From an uncultured Verrucomicrobiota bacterium (GTDB lineage Bacteria > Verrucomicrobiota > Verrucomicrobiia > Limisphaerales > UBA9464): 64,000 bases of DNA. The stretch's first letter is position 1; each line of letters begins with the position of its first letter. The DNA lies in assembly GCA_903907925.1 (NCBI GenBank), contig CAIVQB010000127.1, forward strand, positions 1 to 64,000. Reading direction: 5' to 3'. Positions 48,243-57,949 of the stretch are shown here, piece by piece. The position numbers and the translations under genes are program-made. The notes beneath the pieces were generated by a model, which was given only the letters and a program-made list of their open reading frames with translations, made no database searches and had not been told where the DNA came from.

Positions 48243-49001
48243 ATGGCGTCGACCGCACCCACCACCGTCACTCTCGCCGATGGCCTCGTTCTGGACGCCC
48301 GACGCTGCGTCTACCTGCCCAGTTCCCAAACCCTGGCGGTCGCCGATCTCCATCTGGGATACGTCTGGTCCCGTCGCACCCGGGGCGCACTGCTCCCCAT
48401 CGCCACACCCGATGACACGATCGATCGGCTGACCAGGCTTCGCGACGCCTACCAACCGCGTCGACTCGTCGTGTTGGGAGACATCGTCCACGAAGCGCTG
48501 GATCTTCCCGTTCTGCAGCAACTGTTGAAGGAACTGTGCGAGATTTGGGCGACCGGGACGGAGCTGATTTTCTGTCTCGGAAATCACGATCGACACCTCG
48601 AACAACGGCTGCGCGACTGGAAGCTGCCCGCATCCTGCCGACCGCATCTCGACACCGACGGATACCGCCTGATCCACGGCGACGGACCGATTCCCTCCCT
48701 CGCCGGAGATTCGTTCGCCTTGGGTGCCAAGGAAGAACTTCCCTGCATCATCGGACACGAACATCCGGCTCTGACGCTCGGGGACGGCGTGGCGTCGCGG
48801 GTCAAATGCCCGGCGTTTCTGGTGACCGACGGACTGATTGTGCTGCCCGCCTTCTCATTCTGGGCGGCGGGCAGTGAATTCGGCCGGCAACCGTTTCTCG
48901 GTCCACTGGCTCGCCGCGCTCTATTCCACACCGCCTACGCCTGCGCCGGCCCGCGCCTACTTCGAATGCCGTTGCGCGGGAAGTCTTCCAGCGACCGGTA
49001 G
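48243..49001 (+). CDS. Metallophosphoesterase, ligase-associated PdeM-like
   Basis: LAVADLHLGYVWSRRTRGALLPIA...LVVLGDIVHE...IFCLGNHDRHLEQ...IIGHEHPALTLGDG. Confidence 0.8.
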   Translation: MASTAPTTVTLADGLVLDARRCVYLPSSQTLAVADLHLGYVWSRRTRGALLPIATPDDTIDRLTRLRDAYQPRRLVVLGDIVHEALDLPVLQQLLKELCEIWATGTELIFCLGNHDRHLEQRLRDWKLPASCRPHLDTDGYRLIHGDGPIPSLAGDSFALGAKEELPCIIGHEHPALTLGDGVASRVKCPAFLVTDGLIVLPAFSFWAAGSEFGRQPFLGPLARRALFHTAYACAGPRLLRMPLRGKSSSDR

Positions 49002-49081
49002 AAATAAGCAGTGGCTTCCGTTCAATTGGAATCAGAGCCGCATTGCGTTCCCCCTCCGCTTGAGGTTTCGATTCCGCCCGG

Positions 49082-49825
49082 ATGAAAGCCGTCATTCTCG
49101 CCGCTGGAAAAGGAACCCGCATGAAGGACCTCACCCAGGAGGTTCCCAAACCCATGCTGCGGGTTCACGGACGTCCCATCCTCGAACACATCATCGCCGG
49201 ACTCACCGCCGCCGGAATCCACGAGGTCTGCGTGATCACCGGATGGCGTGCCGATGTCATCGAGAGCCATTTCGGCGATGGAAGCCGGTTCGGTTGCCGG
49301 ATCGCCTACGCCCGACAGACGGTTCAAGACGGCACCGGCAAGGCCGCCGAACCCGCGCGCAGTTTTCTCGGCGACTCCGATTTTCTCCTGACCTATGGCG
49401 ACATCCTCGTGCGTCCCGAGACATACCGCGAGATGCGCGACCGCTGGGTGACCGACACCTTCTCCGCGCTGTTGACGGTCACCGAGGGGCAGGACGTCAC
49501 CCAGGGCGGGCTGAATTTCTTCGACGATCGATTCTGCCTCACCCGGTTGATCGAAAAACCATCGCCGGACCAACTCGAAAACCTGCGCGCCACCGGCTGG
49601 CTGAAGCCCGGACAACCGGTGTGGTACAACGCCGGCATCTATCTGTTCCGTCCCGATCTCTTCGACTTCACCACGCGATTGCGGAAATCACCCCGCGGCG
49701 AATACGAACTGACCGACGCGATCACCGCGATGCTCGATGCCGGCCGGGTGATCGCGGGGTTGAAGATCGCCGGTCGCTGGGTCGATGTCCGCGACCCGGC
49801 AATTCTCGCCAGTCTTCAGGGCTGA
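49082..49825 (+). CDS. Sugar-1-phosphate nucleotidyltransferase
   Basis: MKAVILAAGKGTRMKDLTQEVPKPMLRVHGRPILEHIIAGL...LLTYGDILV...LIEKPSPDQ. Confidence 0.9.
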   Translation: MKAVILAAGKGTRMKDLTQEVPKPMLRVHGRPILEHIIAGLTAAGIHEVCVITGWRADVIESHFGDGSRFGCRIAYARQTVQDGTGKAAEPARSFLGDSDFLLTYGDILVRPETYREMRDRWVTDTFSALLTVTEGQDVTQGGLNFFDDRFCLTRLIEKPSPDQLENLRATGWLKPGQPVWYNAGIYLFRPDLFDFTTRLRKSPRGEYELTDAITAMLDAGRVIAGLKIAGRWVDVRDPAILASLQG

Positions 49826-49846
49826 CCCCTCCCACTTCCCCTGCCC

Positions 49847-50941
49847 ATGTCCGACCCACTGCCGCAGGATGACGGCATGGATACGGCAACCCAGAACCAC
49901 CGCGGGACGCCGCTTCAACCGGGCAACCGGTTCACGTCCCTGCATCGGGAGCGCGAAATGGATCTGGAGGACCTGGATCCCGCGCTGGAACCGCTCCCGC
50001 GGACAGAATTCCTGGCGGACACCACCGGTTCAGTCCTCAACCGGAACGACAGCCCCGATCTGGGATTCGATTTCGGACTCAATCCGTACCGGGGCTGCGA
50101 ACACGGTTGCATCTATTGCTACGCGCGGCCGTTCCACGAATTCCTCGGCTGGAGCAGCGGACTCGATTTCGAGACCCGGATCCTGGTGAAACACGAGGCT
50201 CCGGAACGTCTGCGGGCGGAATTCGCCTCATCACGTTGGAAGCCACAGGTCGTCGCCCTGAGCGGCGTCACCGATTGCTATCAGCCGGTGGAACGCCGTT
50301 TGAAACTGACCCGCCGGTGCCTGGAGGTGTTCGCCGAGTTCCGCAACCCGGTCGGCATCATCACCAAGAACGCCCTGGTGGCCCGCGATGTCGACATCCT
50401 GAGCCGGTTGGCGGCCTTTCAAGCGGTGTCGGTCGCGGTTTCCTTAACCACGCTCGATTCCGGACTACGCGCCATCCTGGAACCCCGGACCTCACCCCCG
50501 GCCGCGAGGTTGGCGGCCATTCGACGCCTGTCCGCAGCGGGCATTCCCACCGGAGTGATGATCGCTCCGGTGATTCCCGGCATCAACGATCACGAAATCC
50601 CCGCCCTCGTTTCGGCCGCGGCGGCGGCGGGAGCGACCTTCGCCAGCAAGGTTGTGCTCCGTCTTCCACATTCGGTCGGGCCGCTGTTCGAAGATTGGCT
50701 GGACCGGCACTTTCCTGATCGCAAGGAAAAGGTCCTCAATCAGATTCGTTCCCTGCGCGGGGGTGAACTGAACGATAACCGGTTCGGTTCCCGCATGCGG
50801 GGTGAAGGACCGCTGGCCGAACAGATTTCAAAACTGTTCGGCGTGGCCTGCCGTCGGTCCGGGCTCAACAGCCGGCATCCGGAATTATCAACGGCCGGGT
50901 TTCGAAGAATGCAGCCCGGTCAGGGTGAATTGTTCGGTTGA
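49847..50941 (+). CDS. PA0069-family radical SAM protein
   Basis: GFDFGLNPYRGCEHGCIYCYARPFHEFLGWSSGLDFETRILVKHEAPERLRAEF (CxxxCxxC cluster). Confidence 0.92.
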   Translation: MSDPLPQDDGMDTATQNHRGTPLQPGNRFTSLHREREMDLEDLDPALEPLPRTEFLADTTGSVLNRNDSPDLGFDFGLNPYRGCEHGCIYCYARPFHEFLGWSSGLDFETRILVKHEAPERLRAEFASSRWKPQVVALSGVTDCYQPVERRLKLTRRCLEVFAEFRNPVGIITKNALVARDVDILSRLAAFQAVSVAVSLTTLDSGLRAILEPRTSPPAARLAAIRRLSAAGIPTGVMIAPVIPGINDHEIPALVSAAAAAGATFASKVVLRLPHSVGPLFEDWLDRHFPDRKEKVLNQIRSLRGGELNDNRFGSRMRGEGPLAEQISKLFGVACRRSGLNSRHPELSTAGFRRMQPGQGELFG

Positions 50942-50944
50942 TGA

Positions 50945-50995
50945 CGGAATGGACCGAGGTGACAGGATGAACGGAATGGACGAAATAATATTTCC
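50945..50995. repeat. Dispersed repeat, short copy E
   Basis: GACGGAATGGACCGAGGTGACAGGATGAACGGAATGGACGAAATAATATTTCCC. Confidence 0.45.
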
Positions 50996-51031
50996 CGTCC
51001 GAGCCGCGGGTCGGCCAATTTGGGCTTCCGG

Positions 51032-52072
51032 TCAGAACATCAGGTTGACGCCGAGGACGCCGCCGTAGTTCGAGCCGAGATTGAATCGCGCTTCCCGGCC
51101 CGGAACGATGACCGAGACGCTGGTCGAGTACTGCCAGTCGGCACCGGCATACAGACCGACATGCTGGGTCAGGCGGTATTGAAGCCGGAGCTGGCTGTAA
51201 ACACCGGGCGACCAATGCGCACCGTTGCTGTGGGATTTCAAAACGGTCGCGGCCGGCAGCGACTGATCCACGTAGGCCAGCGATTCCGTCAGGTCCCAGC
51301 TCGAAGAACTGTAGACCGTGGCGTAGCCGGCGCTGAAACCCAGGCTGAGCCGGCCGGTCAGGGGCATTTCAAACCAGGGTCCAATCCGCAGGGTGTGAAA
51401 ATCCGTCTCCAACCGGCTGTCGACCGTGGCGGTGGCTGCAGAACTGATCGTCGAATGCGTGGACGGAGTCAGGCTCAGCAGCGGTCCCGGCCCTTGCAGT
51501 GTTCCCAAATAAGGCGCGATCGGCGCGACAACGCCATTCAGCGGGTAACCATCAATGGTCTCAACAGCGGTACCGGTGGCGACGGCATGTTCCGAACTGG
51601 AGAAGGTGCTCATGCTGTAGCCCGCCTCAAATCCAAACTTCACCTCGCGACGCCAGAGATTGAAGCGCATGAATTCGAATCCGGAGACGATTTCGCCCCC
51701 GAAGCGGGGATCATCCCGAAGCGAACTGGACGAGCCGACCCGGGGCGTGCCGTCGATCCGCTGGAACACCACATCGTTCCCTTGAAGCTGCGACCCCGAG
51801 TTGTAGCCCCAGTTCCATGTCGTCGCGGCGCTGCCGCCGACGTCCGGCTTCACGTAGCCGTTGTCGTAGATTCCCACGCCGGCCAGCGGTGCCACCTGCG
51901 TGTCGCGAATCTGCGCCCTCACACCGGCCGACACCCGGCCACCCAATCGGATGAACCACCCGCTCTGATCGGGGTCATCAAGGACATCCGCCGCCTGCAG
52001 GAGCGCGGTGGCGGAAGAAAGGCCGAGAACACAGGCGGCGGTGCGGGAAGTGAGAATACGGGAGGGCTTCAT
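51032..52072 (-). CDS. Outer-membrane beta-barrel-like protein
   Basis: Signal peptide; alternating amphipathic strands; C-terminal GGVLGVNLMF. Confidence 0.65.
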   Translation of the reverse strand: MKPSRILTSRTAACVLGLSSATALLQAADVLDDPDQSGWFIRLGGRVSAGVRAQIRDTQVAPLAGVGIYDNGYVKPDVGGSAATTWNWGYNSGSQLQGNDVVFQRIDGTPRVGSSSSLRDDPRFGGEIVSGFEFMRFNLWRREVKFGFEAGYSMSTFSSSEHAVATGTAVETIDGYPLNGVVAPIAPYLGTLQGPGPLLSLTPSTHSTISSAATATVDSRLETDFHTLRIGPWFEMPLTGRLSLGFSAGYATVYSSSSWDLTESLAYVDQSLPAATVLKSHSNGAHWSPGVYSQLRLQYRLTQHVGLYAGADWQYSTSVSVIVPGREARFNLGSNYGGVLGVNLMF

Positions 52073-52121
52073 GCGAGGTGGAGCAGTTCGATTGCGGTGC
52101 GGAGACGATCAGCGACGGAAA

Positions 52122-53807
52122 TCAACGCGTCTCCAGTACCCGATAAAAACGGGCACCGGCCTTCGGAGCGGACAGCGTCTTGGGCGGGCCGTTGTCCAGC
52201 CATTGGATGCTGGACCCAGTGCCAGGGATGGAAGGAAGCGCGGTGAAAATCGCCGCTGCATTGGTTCCCGAAAAGTCGGCGACCTGATTGGCGTACTGAA
52301 CGAAATACCGTCGATCCGATCGGGTGGCGAATTCCACCAGGAATCCCTGGGGCACAAACCGGTTGGTAATGACGTCGAGCAGCGTCCCCGCCGGCGGTGC
52401 CGCGAGGGTGATGGCCGCGCCATACGGCGTCAGCACCGGCACCGGCAGGGTGACCCGGTCAGGAACGTAGTACTCGGCCGTCAGTGATCGGGTTTCGCCC
52501 GGGGCCAACGCGCCGGCGGTGATGAAGCTCGCACCCGCAGCCAGGTATCCCTGCGCGTTCTGATTGACGATGGTGTTGGTTTTGGAATCCACACCCAGCG
52601 GGGCGATGGTGACGAACACGCCGTCGAGGATGGAGTTTCCGGGATTCACCAATTCGACAGTCTGCTCGAAGAGGCCGGTCTGGGGATTCAACTGCAACGG
52701 CGACGCCGGCCCGGTGAACACCGGAGGCACGGCGGCGAGGATGGCAATCGTCGAGTTGGTGATGAGCAGCGCGGAATTGGTCGAATTGGTGGAGACCAAC
52801 GCCGGACCAAAGAACAGCGATTGGGGCACTCCGGTCAGGCCCACTTTTCCAAAAAACCGGTTGGTCGCGCCCGGCACCACGGTAGCGCTGATGTTGCCAA
52901 TTTGATTCTCACCCGGAATCGGTGCGGCGGGTGGTGCATAGACGGCGGTGACACCGAGGGCTCCGGCGGCCAGTTGGGAGGCATCACTCGACCACGTGAT
53001 CCCGTCCGTCGAGTCGGGGGAGAACACCACATTGGTGTAGACCGTCGGGTCGAAGGTCATGCTGAACGAAAGTTGAGTCTCCGTTCCATGACCGGTGTAG
53101 AGGATCGGGAAAATGGCATCCACCGACGAGATCCGCGGCGGCCCGATTCGGATCGCCGGATCGGGGAGCGCCAGAACGGTCAGGACCCCAAACGCGCTGG
53201 AAGAACCATAGGCATTGGTGATCGTGGCCGTATAAACACCGGCGTTGGTGAAGTCGACCGAGGCCAGCGTGAAGGTATTGTTGGTGGCGTTGGTGAGGGT
53301 GGTGGCACCGAACAGCCATTGGAGGGTGACCGGCGGCGTGCCGTCGGGAACAGCGGTAAAGCTCGCCGATTGGCCGACAAACACCGACAGGTTGACCGGG
53401 GTGCTCGAGAAGATCGCCGGAACATTGACCGCGAGGATCGCCGCCGCGGAGTCGGTGAATCCGGACCCGTTGGTCACCCGCACCTTGTAACTCCCGGCAT
53501 CCGCAGCACCCGCCACGATGAAGGTGTAGGTGCTGTTGGTCGCGGCATCGACGTTGGTCCCGTTCTTGAGCCATTGATAGCTCAACGGGGCGGCACCGGT
53601 GGCCGCGACCGTGAAGACCACCGCGTTGGTGCCCGCCACGACCGTCTGGCTGGCCGGTTGGGTGGAAATAATCGGCACGCCCTGTGCCAGCGCGCGGCCG
53701 GCATTCCAGCCCGGGAGCAGGGACAGAACGAGAACGAGGCAGTGAAGCCCGCGTGGGAGAGTCGAGAACGGCAGTTTCGAGAAACGCATCAGAGAAAAGG
53801 ATTCCAC
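52122..53807 (-). CDS. Secreted protein with tandem Ig-like domains; start uncertain
   Basis: PIISTQPASQTVVAGTNAVVFTVAATGAAPLSYQWLKNGTNVDAATNSTYTFIVAGAADAGSYKVRVTNGSG, then a second Ig-like unit. Confidence 0.85.
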   Translation of the reverse strand: MESFSLMRFSKLPFSTLPRGLHCLVLVLSLLPGWNAGRALAQGVPIISTQPASQTVVAGTNAVVFTVAATGAAPLSYQWLKNGTNVDAATNSTYTFIVAGAADAGSYKVRVTNGSGFTDSAAAILAVNVPAIFSSTPVNLSVFVGQSASFTAVPDGTPPVTLQWLFGATTLTNATNNTFTLASVDFTNAGVYTATITNAYGSSSAFGVLTVLALPDPAIRIGPPRISSVDAIFPILYTGHGTETQLSFSMTFDPTVYTNVVFSPDSTDGITWSSDASQLAAGALGVTAVYAPPAAPIPGENQIGNISATVVPGATNRFFGKVGLTGVPQSLFFGPALVSTNSTNSALLITNSTIAILAAVPPVFTGPASPLQLNPQTGLFEQTVELVNPGNSILDGVFVTIAPLGVDSKTNTIVNQNAQGYLAAGASFITAGALAPGETRSLTAEYYVPDRVTLPVPVLTPYGAAITLAAPPAGTLLDVITNRFVPQGFLVEFATRSDRRYFVQYANQVADFSGTNAAAIFTALPSIPGTGSSIQWLDNGPPKTLSAPKAGARFYRVLETR

Positions 53808-53942
53808 AGCCCGGGTCCCCCGGACCGGGCCACGGAACTTCCGACGAAGGCACCCCGTCGGGCAAGTGAAACTTTTGAAACCCCGCGCCTAGGACGGAAC
53901 CACCACCGCGCACCGCAGGAAACGATTCGGAAGCCGCCAAAG

Positions 53943-54045
53943 AGGACACGGATTTCACGAATTAACACGGATTTTTGAAGAACGGAGCAGACCGAATCCG
54001 TTCCGCGACTCAGGAATCCGCGTCAATCAGTGAAATCTGAGTCTT
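53943..54045. repeat. Dispersed 'ACGGATT/GAATCCG' intergenic repeat, copy F
   Basis: GACACGGATTTCACGAATTAACACGGATTTTTGAAGAACGGAGCAGACCGAATCCGTTCC...CAGTGAAATCTGAGTC. Confidence 0.65.
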
Positions 54046-54080
54046 GTCTTCCCGTTCGTCCCCGCGCGGGAAGGCCTGCT

Positions 54081-55376
54081 TCAAATCACCGTCCCGTTGG
54101 GAATCACGCCGCCTTTGGGGATGATCAGGACGCCGTCGCGGATGTAGTACAGCGGATGGTCGACGTTCTCCGGCTTGCCGGCCGGGCTGAGAACACAGGC
54201 CTCGCCGATGCGGGCATTCTTGTCGACGATGGCATTCTCAATGCGCGTTCCCGGGCCAACCCCAATGGGAATCCCGCGGTTTTCCGGCTGATTGAGCCGG
54301 GCGGTGGTGTCGTAGTAATCCGCCCCCATGATGACCACGCGATTGAGCACGGCCCCCTCCTCCAAGATGCCCCGGATGCCGACCACGCTGTGCTGGATAC
54401 GAGCCTTGTTGATGATGCAACCGTCGGAAATGACCGAATGTTCGATGGCGGCGGCATTGATCTTCGAGGGCGGCAGAAATCGGGGACGGGTGAAGACGGG
54501 TGGATCAAAGAAATTGAACTTCGGCTTCACCGCGGCCTGGTCGAGGCTGGCTTCAAAGAAACTCCGAATCGTTCCGATATCTTCCCAGTAGCCTTGGAAC
54601 ACATAGCTAAACACCCGGTGGGTTTCGATTGCACCCGGGATGATGTGCTTGCCGAAATCGGTCAGGTTGTTGTCGAGCAGTTCAAAGAGGATGTCCCGGT
54701 TGAACACGTAGATGCCCATCGAGGCGAGGTAGAACTGTTCGTCACCCTTCACTCCCAGACCGGCATAGCTGGCGCGATCCAGTTTCAATGAGTCCAGCAA
54801 CGCCGGATCCTTCGGCTTCTCGACAAACCGGGTCACCCGCCGTTCGGGATTGATGTGCATGATGCCCAATGCCGTCGCCTCCCGGGCGGGCACCGGCATG
54901 GTGGCGATGGTCAGATCGGCCGAGCTCTCTTCGTGGGCTTCGATGATCCGGCGGAAATCCATCCGGTACAACTGGTCGCCGGAAAGGATCAGTGCGTAGT
55001 CGAAGTTGGTGTTCTTGAAGTGCTGGAGATTCTTGCGAACGGCATCCGCGGTGCCCTGATACCAAGAGCTGCTGGAAAAGCTTTGTTCGGCCGCCAGGAT
55101 TTCCACGAATCCCCCGTTGAAATGATCGAATTTGTAGCTCTGGGAGACGTGCCGGTGGAGCGAGGCGGAGTTGAACTGGGTGAGCAGATAGATCCGCTGC
55201 AGATCCGAGTTGAGGCAGTTGGAAATGGGGATGTCGACAAGCCGGTACTTGCCGGCGAGCGGCACGGCCGGCTTCGCCCGTTCCTCGGTGAGGGGGAACA
55301 AGCGGGTTCCCTGTCCGCCACCCATGATGATGGCGAGCGTGTTGTGGCTGTAGGAGACGTGACGCGATGCGGGCAT
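54081..55376 (-). CDS. glgC: Glucose-1-phosphate adenylyltransferase
   Basis: LAIIMGGGQGTRLFPLTEERAKPAVPLAGKYRLVDIPISNCLNSDLQRIYLLTQFNSASLHRH...WYQGTADAVRKNL. Confidence 0.95.
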   Translation of the reverse strand: MPASRHVSYSHNTLAIIMGGGQGTRLFPLTEERAKPAVPLAGKYRLVDIPISNCLNSDLQRIYLLTQFNSASLHRHVSQSYKFDHFNGGFVEILAAEQSFSSSSWYQGTADAVRKNLQHFKNTNFDYALILSGDQLYRMDFRRIIEAHEESSADLTIATMPVPAREATALGIMHINPERRVTRFVEKPKDPALLDSLKLDRASYAGLGVKGDEQFYLASMGIYVFNRDILFELLDNNLTDFGKHIIPGAIETHRVFSYVFQGYWEDIGTIRSFFEASLDQAAVKPKFNFFDPPVFTRPRFLPPSKINAAAIEHSVISDGCIINKARIQHSVVGIRGILEEGAVLNRVVIMGADYYDTTARLNQPENRGIPIGVGPGTRIENAIVDKNARIGEACVLSPAGKPENVDHPLYYIRDGVLIIPKGGVIPNGTVI

Positions 55377-55525
55377 GGGAAAACGTTGTTTTGCGGTTCG
55401 GACGTCCGGCGACAGATACCCCCTCCCGTCACGCCGTTCAAGCAACGAGACGCAGAATGCACCCCGCGCCGGTTGGACTTTCCAGCGTTCCCCCGACAGA
55501 ATGACCGCGAAGGACCCAGCCCGCC

Positions 55526-56683
55526 ATGCCCGCCACCCGGATCGAACTTGAGGCCCGCGAACGGCAGTTTCTCGCGCCCTACGCGCAATTCAGCGCGGAC
55601 ACCCGCGGCCGGATCCATGCCGAAACGCCTCCGGAATGGCGCACCGCGTTCCAGCGCGACCGCGATCGCGTGATCCATTCGCGTGCCTTCCGCCGACTGG
55701 AATACAAAACCCAGGTCTTCCTCAACGGCACCGGCGATCACCTGCGCACCCGGTTGACCCACACCATCGAAGTGGCCGCGATCTCCCGGAACATCGCCCG
55801 CGCCCTTCGCCTCAATGAGGATCTCGCCGAAACCATCGCCCTCGCCCACGACCTCGGGCATTCACCCTTCGGCCACACCGGCGAGGCGAGCCTGAACCGC
55901 CTGATGCGGGGACACGGCGGCTTCGATCACAATTGCCAGAGCCTCCGGATCGTCGAGGAACTGGAACAAAAATATCCACGCTTCACCGGATTGAACCTCT
56001 CGTGGGAAGTCCGCGAAGGTTTGGCGAAACATCAAACCGCCTTCGACGTGCCCCCGGGTGGCCCGGCTTTCGTCCACCGCCAACCCTCGCTCGAAGCCCA
56101 GATTGCCAATCTCGCCGACGAGGTGACCTACTACAGTCACGATCTCGACGACGGCCTGGACAGCGGGTTGCTCGATGAAAAACGCCTCCTGCGCGAGGTC
56201 GAGGTCTGGACCGCCGCCGCCCGAAAGGTCAAACGCGTTTTCGGCGCCCTTCCCGACGAAAGCCGGCGCTATTACACGATCCGCGAAATCATCGACCAAC
56301 AGGTGACGGATGTGGTGACCACCACCGAGGCGGCGATTCAATCCGCGGGCGTTGCATCCGCCGACGCCGTCCGGAGCTGTTCCCGACCGCTGGTCCGTTA
56401 CAGCACGCTTCGGCGCAAGGCCAACCTGGAACTCCGGAAGTTTCTGTACCGGAATCTTTACTACAATCCCGCCGTGGCCGGCCCCAACAATCGCGCCGCG
56501 CGCATGCTCGGCGAGGTGTTTCACTACCTGCTGGCCCATCCGAAAGAGGTTCCCGCAGCGGTCCGCCGACGCGCCCGGCGCGACGGCTGGCAACGGGCGG
56601 TCTGCGATCACATCGCCAGCATGACCGACCGCTTCTGCATCCAGGAGCACCAGCGAATCTTCGGCCTCGATCTCGGTGCTTAG
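55526..56683 (+). CDS. dgt: Deoxyguanosinetriphosphate triphosphohydrolase-like HD protein
   Basis: RDRVIHSRAFRRLEYKTQVFLNGTGDHLRTRLTHTIEVAAISRNIARALRLNEDLAETIALAHDLGHSPFGHTGE. Confidence 0.95.
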   Translation: MPATRIELEARERQFLAPYAQFSADTRGRIHAETPPEWRTAFQRDRDRVIHSRAFRRLEYKTQVFLNGTGDHLRTRLTHTIEVAAISRNIARALRLNEDLAETIALAHDLGHSPFGHTGEASLNRLMRGHGGFDHNCQSLRIVEELEQKYPRFTGLNLSWEVREGLAKHQTAFDVPPGGPAFVHRQPSLEAQIANLADEVTYYSHDLDDGLDSGLLDEKRLLREVEVWTAAARKVKRVFGALPDESRRYYTIREIIDQQVTDVVTTTEAAIQSAGVASADAVRSCSRPLVRYSTLRRKANLELRKFLYRNLYYNPAVAGPNNRAARMLGEVFHYLLAHPKEVPAAVRRRARRDGWQRAVCDHIASMTDRFCIQEHQRIFGLDLGA

Positions 56684-56772
56684 CCGAAACGATGCAGTCA
56701 AATCCGTCTTTGCGAGGGGTTTTGAAGCGTCAGTGTTCGCAGTTGGGCTCCACCTCTCGCGCCCTGCGGATA

Positions 56773-56803
56773 CCCTCCCCTCCATTCGGAATGGAGGGGA
56801 GGG
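56773..56803. repeat. Palindromic repeat, copy 1
   Basis: CCCTCCCCTCCATTC-G-GAATGGAGGGGAGGG (15-bp perfect arms), followed by CTGGGGAGAGGCGG. Confidence 0.8.
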
Positions 56804-56965
56804 CTGGGGAGAGGCGGTGCCCCACGGTCATTGAAAAGTGCATCGCATCCGGCCTCGCATGGACTTCACTCCACCGCGCGAATCGGCAAAGGACCCATCG
56901 CTCGAAGCAGTTTCAACTTCATCGTTTCGGTTTTTCCGAAACGGCCTGGGCGGGTCCAACGCCGG

Positions 56966-57463
56966 CTACATCCCGAGCCGCACCAATTCCCGCTCCAGCG
57001 CGACCTGAAATTCCTGCAGATCGGGTGCCGGCGGACGATAGCCCTTGGTGTCCGCCACCAAGCCCGGACGTCCATATTGATCGACATACCACGACCCACC
57101 CTGGCCATCGCTGAACTTGACGCGTCCGCTCACCACGGTGCCCGGACGGGTCACCGCGTCGACCGTCACTTCGACACCACCGGCAGGTGCCGGCTCGGGC
57201 TGGGCCGCGGCTGAATCCACGATCAACCCCGGGGCGGCCGGCGCTGCGGGCGCAGCTCCCGCGACTGCGGGTGCCGGTTCAGGTTTGACCACCGGTTCCT
57301 GATCCTTCGGCAGAACCTTGAGGTCATCGACCAGAAAACGGGCCTCCATGTAGGTCATCTTGAGGCCGAAGTCCTTCTCGATGCGTTTTTGAAAATCGGA
57401 AAGTTTCATCCCGTCAGCCAGCCATTGGCGGGCCTGATCCTTCTGGGAATCGGTCAACGTCAT
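56966..57463 (-). CDS. Unknown protein with Ala/Pro-rich linker
   Basis: MTLTDSQKDQARQWLADGMKLSDFQKRIEKDFGLKMTYMEARFLVDDLKVLPKD, then PAP-rich linker and a C-terminal domain. Confidence 0.65.
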   Translation of the reverse strand: MTLTDSQKDQARQWLADGMKLSDFQKRIEKDFGLKMTYMEARFLVDDLKVLPKDQEPVVKPEPAPAVAGAAPAAPAAPGLIVDSAAAQPEPAPAGGVEVTVDAVTRPGTVVSGRVKFSDGQGGSWYVDQYGRPGLVADTKGYRPPAPDLQEFQVALERELVRLGM

Positions 57464-57611
57464 GGGGACAACGTAAGAGCCGTGCCGTCCGGGTTCAAGT
57501 GGCCAGCCAATAATCTCCAGCCAGAGGTCCGGCCGGCAGTTCGTTTGAAAACCCTCATTCGCGCGCATTCGCCTTGGAGTCCGCCGCCCGGCGCTTTTAT
57601 TCTCCGCCCCG

Positions 57612-57911
57612 ATGTTCTCTCACGTCGTCATTTTCTGGACCAATCCCGCCAACCCCAACTCCGCCGACGAACTGCTGGCCGGATGCGAAAAGTACCTCCA
57701 GCCCATTCCCGGGGTGCTGCACTATCACGCGGGAAAAATGGTCCCTAGCCACCGCTCGGTCGTGGATCAATCCTACCAGATTGCTCTGAACCTCGTGTTC
57801 ACCGACAAGAAATCGCAGGACGACTACCAGATCCACCCGCTCCACTTGGAATTCGTGGAGAAAGTTTTCAAGCGGGTCTGCACCAAGGTCGTGGTGTACG
57901 ACTTCGCCTGA
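57612..57911 (+). CDS. Dabb (stress-responsive A/B barrel) family protein
   Basis: MFSHVVIFWTNPANPNSADELLAGCEKYLQPIPGVLHYHAGK...VVDQSYQIALNLVFTDKKSQDDYQIHPLHLEFVEKVF. Confidence 0.88.
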   Translation: MFSHVVIFWTNPANPNSADELLAGCEKYLQPIPGVLHYHAGKMVPSHRSVVDQSYQIALNLVFTDKKSQDDYQIHPLHLEFVEKVFKRVCTKVVVYDFA

Positions 57912-57949
57912 GGATTCCGTCTCAACCCATCATTCCGCGTCGAACGGCA

